Source: a bacterium (lineage in GTDB: Bacteria; Hinthialibacterota; Hinthialibacteria; Hinthialibacterales; Hinthialibacteraceae). From it: a DNA stretch of 64,000 bases. The stretch covers positions 124,001 to 188,000 of the forward strand of contig WGLV01000022.1 in NCBI GenBank assembly GCA_016125385.1, in the 5' to 3' direction. The notes beneath the pieces are model-generated. The model made no database searches. It saw only the letters and a list, made by a program, of their open reading frames with translations, and was not told where the DNA came from. A program made the position numbers and the translations under genes. Shown here in pieces: positions 60,987 through 64,000 of the stretch; within the stretch, counting starts at the first letter, position 1; each line of letters opens with the position of its first letter.

Positions 60987-63737
60987 TCACCCTCCGCTTG
61001 ATACCTTCACGCCGGACGACTCCAGCCGGTCGAACTGCTCGTCGATAAACTCGGCCAGCCGGTCGATGGAGGCCCGCACCGCTTCCGCCCGCGGGCTTCG
61101 CAGAAAGAAGGCGCTCCATTGCGCCCGGCGAGCGTGAGCGCGCGCCTGTTTGAGAAGGGTGACGTCGCGTTCGAGAAAGGCGAGCCGCGCTTCGGCTCGT
61201 GCCAGCGTATCCAGATAGGCGAAGTTCCGTTCATCCTTGGCGACCGCGCGTGTGGCCATCCCGATGGCGGCTTCATACGTGCGTTTTTTCTCGCGCGGCT
61301 CATTCAGGGTTTCCGCGAGAAGTATCTGATCCATCGCGGCGATGTTGTCGAAATAATCCTTGAACTGAGCTTCGGGATCGAGATCGATGGCGAGATCGAG
61401 ATAGCGGCGGCATTCCAGCAACAGCGATCGCTTCGACGCCAGATCGCGGTTGGATTCCGCCCTGAAAAGAATCGAGTCGGCGTACACCACCGAGAGCAGC
61501 CAGTCGTATGCGGCGGCGGCCTGCACCGAATCGGGCACGTCGCCGATGGCGCGCTGGCGCAATGCGCGCTCGATAATCTGGCTGACGCGCTGATCGCGGA
61601 TATCGTCCCCGGTTGAAACCTTCCGCGTCTCGATCGCCTGCCGGATGGTCGCCGATTCAAAGCGGACCGATTCTTCCAGCCAGAAATAACAGACGATCAA
61701 CAGCGACAGGCCTCCCAGCAGGGGCAGAAACTTGCGCCATGAAAACTGCACGGCGGGTTTTTTCTTTTTTGATGCGCGCCAGCAGACCTCTTTCAGTATC
61801 TTGATGGTCGACATGCAGAACAGCGCGATAATCATCAGCGCGCCGGTCAGCCAGCCCAGTTTCCGGTAAAGCCTGACCCCTCCCTCGAAATAGATGAACG
61901 AGCCGTCCGTCGCGAGCAGCGCCGCCACCGCCGCCGCCAGAATATAAAACGTGCCGTATGAATGCAGCGAGTGTTTCCGCATCACGTGATACCGGCTTCC
62001 CGCCAGCAGAAACACGCCCACCGCGCCGCTTAACAGGCCGACAAGGCTGTACCAGAAAACCCGCGCGGTGAAGGGAACATAAGGCGCCATCGCGACCACC
62101 TGCGAGGTCAGCAGGTCGAGCCGCGAGAATGAATACTCAAACAGAAATCCGAACGCGGCGGCCGCCGCCAGCGACGCGGGCAGTGCGCACAACCAGATCG
62201 GTTGCGGCGACGCGTCCGGCGATTCCGTGCGCCGGATCACCGCGCGGTGATTGCAGCGCGTGAGCCACGCCGCGAACACCGCCGCCGCCAGAAACGACAA
62301 CGGACCCACCAGAAACACGCGGATCAGTTCGCTGACGATTTCGCTGTAGGTCAGATGGCGTGACATGACCCCCTCAGGCAATACGAACGCGAGGTTCTGT
62401 ACGCCCATGAACACACCCATCATCAACGCGATCAGAAAACCCAGTGAAAGGTGGTCGGTGTAATCGCTGGGATTCAACCAGTCGGCGAAACGCGTATACA
62501 GCCGTTGAATGTTTCGCTCGACGAATCCCCGCCCGCGCGGGATGAAAGTGATGTCGGCGGGCAGATAAGCCCGAAAGCGGCCCCAGACCGGCGCGGCGTC
62601 GCTCTCCGGGCCGCGCAGGGCGCGCCGGGCCGATTCAACCGCGCCGATTACCGTTGGGTTCAGATGAGGCGATTGCAGGGGTTGGTCCATGCAGAGCGAT
62701 TGGTAAAAACGCCGCGCCGCCAGAATCGGTTTGTCGTCGTCCTGAATATCCGCCTGATACCCAAGTACGCAGAGCCCCAGCTGATGAAGCCCCGAGGCGA
62801 AACCCGCCGAATACCGCCCCCGCCGTGACGATCCGCAGGCGTTCAGAAAAAGAATCGCGGGGATGTCGTGCTCGGGATGTTGCTCCCGCAACAGGTTCAA
62901 CATCTCCCTCATGCGCGCGACCGTGACGTAATCGGGCGTTCCATCGCTGTTTTCAAAACAGAGACAGGGTTCGTCGTCGATCATGACGCCGTGCCCGATG
63001 AAATGCAGAATATGAATTCCCCCGTGCGCCGGCCGCAGCGCGCTTTCCAGTTCGCTGAAAGTGCGCACGCCGCCCGGCGCGCGGCGGGAGGCGCGGGGCG
63101 TCACCCGAATCAGCCCTCGCGTCCAGTCTTCCAGGTCGCGCACGGCTTCCACTTCATCCGCGCCGCGTGGAATCGCTTCCAGACCGGCTTCGCCCAGCTG
63201 CTCCTCACCCGCGTAGACGAAGGGAGTCACCAGCAGAATGCCCCACGACGACACCTGGATCTGGTTCGATCCGTTCTGCGACTCTCGCGCGTGCGAACGC
63301 ACGATCTGCAACCGGTACCGCCAGCTGATAAAGGTCTCCCCGTCGTGCAGTAACTCCCACGGCAGGTCTTCCAGCGCCAGACAGCGTTCTTTGCTTTCCC
63401 GGGAGGGAATAGGGAATTGTAAAACCAGCGCGCGCCCGGTTTCATTGTCGCGTGGATTGGCGAATGTGCGGATCAGCGCGCCCTGCGCTTCCGGACCCAG
63501 CAACTCGTACAGATGACGGCCCGTCTCGATGGCGTGGTGGTCCAACCCGGCCATCCACGCCCCCCCGGCGTGATCGCCGAGTTGAATACGCAGGTCTCCC
63601 GCTCCGGTGAAACGCCGGGTTGGCCAGGGCAGGCGAACCACGGAGTGCTTACCGGTCTGATAATAAAAATCCGCGACCAGTTCGCCCTCTTCTTCGCGGG
63701 GTTCGCTGAAACTCCAGTTGAGACGAAGGTCTCCCAT
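60987..63737 (-). CDS. Membrane-anchored CHAT-domain (caspase-like) protein
   Basis: A 916-residue protein with three parts. Residues about 100-400 are a CHAT caspase-fold protease: catalytic histidine His249 in HILHFIGHGV and cysteine Cys301 in AILFLNACGSSR, both intact, with ALEDLPWELLHDGE upstream. Residues about 430-690 hold seven probable transmembrane helices (for example FLIALMMGVFMGV, FLVGPLSFLAAAVFAAWL, WLCALPASLAAAAAFGFLF, YSLVGLLSGAVGVFLLAG, YILAAAVAALLA, ALMIIALFCM, LPLLGGLSLLIVCYFWL). Residues about 700-910 are helical and TPR-like (YDWLLSVVYADSI, YEAAIGMATRAVAKDERNFAYLDTLARAEARLAFL). No effector or sensor gene is adjacent. CHAT proteases elsewhere act in regulated proteolysis, including defence (TPR-CHAT); that role here is inference. 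The ribosome-binding site is weak. Confidence 0.82.
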   Translation of the reverse strand: MGDLRLNWSFSEPREEEGELVADFYYQTGKHSVVRLPWPTRRFTGAGDLRIQLGDHAGGAWMAGLDHHAIETGRHLYELLGPEAQGALIRTFANPRDNETGRALVLQFPIPSRESKERCLALEDLPWELLHDGETFISWRYRLQIVRSHARESQNGSNQIQVSSWGILLVTPFVYAGEEQLGEAGLEAIPRGADEVEAVRDLEDWTRGLIRVTPRASRRAPGGVRTFSELESALRPAHGGIHILHFIGHGVMIDDEPCLCFENSDGTPDYVTVARMREMLNLLREQHPEHDIPAILFLNACGSSRRGRYSAGFASGLHQLGLCVLGYQADIQDDDKPILAARRFYQSLCMDQPLQSPHLNPTVIGAVESARRALRGPESDAAPVWGRFRAYLPADITFIPRGRGFVERNIQRLYTRFADWLNPSDYTDHLSLGFLIALMMGVFMGVQNLAFVLPEGVMSRHLTYSEIVSELIRVFLVGPLSFLAAAVFAAWLTRCNHRAVIRRTESPDASPQPIWLCALPASLAAAAAFGFLFEYSFSRLDLLTSQVVAMAPYVPFTARVFWYSLVGLLSGAVGVFLLAGSRYHVMRKHSLHSYGTFYILAAAVAALLATDGSFIYFEGGVRLYRKLGWLTGALMIIALFCMSTIKILKEVCWRASKKKKPAVQFSWRKFLPLLGGLSLLIVCYFWLEESVRFESATIRQAIETRKVSTGDDIRDQRVSQIIERALRQRAIGDVPDSVQAAAAYDWLLSVVYADSILFRAESNRDLASKRSLLLECRRYLDLAIDLDPEAQFKDYFDNIAAMDQILLAETLNEPREKKRTYEAAIGMATRAVAKDERNFAYLDTLARAEARLAFLERDVTLLKQARAHARRAQWSAFFLRSPRAEAVRASIDRLAEFIDEQFDRLESSGVKVSSGG

Positions 63738-64000
63738 AAGTCATGATCCGCGCCTTCCAACGTCGAAAGCGTCCCTGAGTTCAACACATTGTAAGAAGCC
63801 GGAAAGCAACAACTTAATAGAATAGTTCGAACCGCCGGGCCTGACTAGCAATCCATTAAATTCTTCATTTCGTGGTACTATATAGATGTCGGAAAACGTC
63901 CGATTTCTGAAATATAACACCGTGTATTCCGATATCATCCATAGCCAGATGATTCCAGGCAACGATGATTCTGAGTGTATCGCGTTATAGAATCAAAACG
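63738..64000. other. Terminal intergenic region
   Basis: About 260 bases, more AT-rich than the genes. TACTATATAG near 63875 resembles a -10 region for a gene beyond the window. No supported gene is visible. Confidence 0.4.

Overview
The window is bacterial chromosomal DNA of moderately high GC content, densely coding, with no rRNA, tRNA, CRISPR array or insertion sequence that I can see. Gene content (Tat-exported Gfo/Idh/MocA oxidoreductases, a Tat-exported sulfatase, many secreted carbohydrate-active proteins, D-xylonate dehydratase, a CHAT-domain membrane protein, a multiheme cytochrome c with a PKD-like domain) suggests a free-living saprophytic heterotroph of a PVC/FCB-like or candidate-phylum lineage (Sumerlaeota/Hydrogenedentota-like). 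That placement is inference, because no taxonomic marker could be searched.

Layout. 1-8.4 kb: Gfo/Idh/MocA oxidoreductase, a Maf/CgeB-like glycosyltransferase, a small XRE regulator, two secreted proteins of unknown role, a beta-lactamase-fold serine hydrolase and an alpha/beta hydrolase. 8.4-19.3 kb: nine-CxxCH cytochrome c with an in-frame TAA after its signal peptide, comB, sbcC-like ATPase, sulfatase, PIN-PhoH ATPase, esterase and a pseudo-receiver. 19.3-28.1 kb: secreted glycosidase-like proteins, ferredoxin-NADP reductase, a zinc-ribbon protein, an acetylxylan-esterase-like hydrolase and a second Gfo/Idh/MocA protein. 28.3-32.4 kb: the core secE-nusG-rplK-rplA-(histidine phosphatase)-rplJ-rplL cluster with an L10 leader attenuator. 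rpoBC does not follow rplL. 32.4-35 kb: twin palindromes, an ArsR regulator and CoA-disulfide reductase/rhodanese. 35-41.8 kb: a minus-strand run of two very large secreted proteins and a methyltransferase. 41.9-54.9 kb: truA, a pseudopilin, yjhG, a DUF4185-like secreted protein, and a minus-strand secreted polysaccharide cluster (GH5, CinA-like with signal peptide, heparinase-like, lipoprotein), then a nitrilase-family amidase. 54.9-64 kb: a gene-poor stretch with a sigma-54-like promoter and tiny genes, an M56 (BlaR1-type) peptidase, a methyltransferase, an M20 peptidase and a seven-helix CHAT-domain protein.

How the genes work together. Much of the window fits extracellular breakdown of plant or algal polysaccharide (sulfatase, esterases, GH5-like, GH67/GH20-like and heparinase-like proteins) feeding sugar-acid and sugar oxidation (YjhG, Gfo/Idh/MocA). 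The ribosomal cluster is housekeeping. Dispersed in five intergenic regions is a family of roughly 110-bp palindromic elements that share a stem of AAATCAC/GTGATTT type.

The items most worth following up are the interrupted cytochrome, the dispersed palindrome family, the L10 leader placed before a histidine phosphatase gene, the sigma-54-like promoter with tiny genes, and the membrane CHAT protein.
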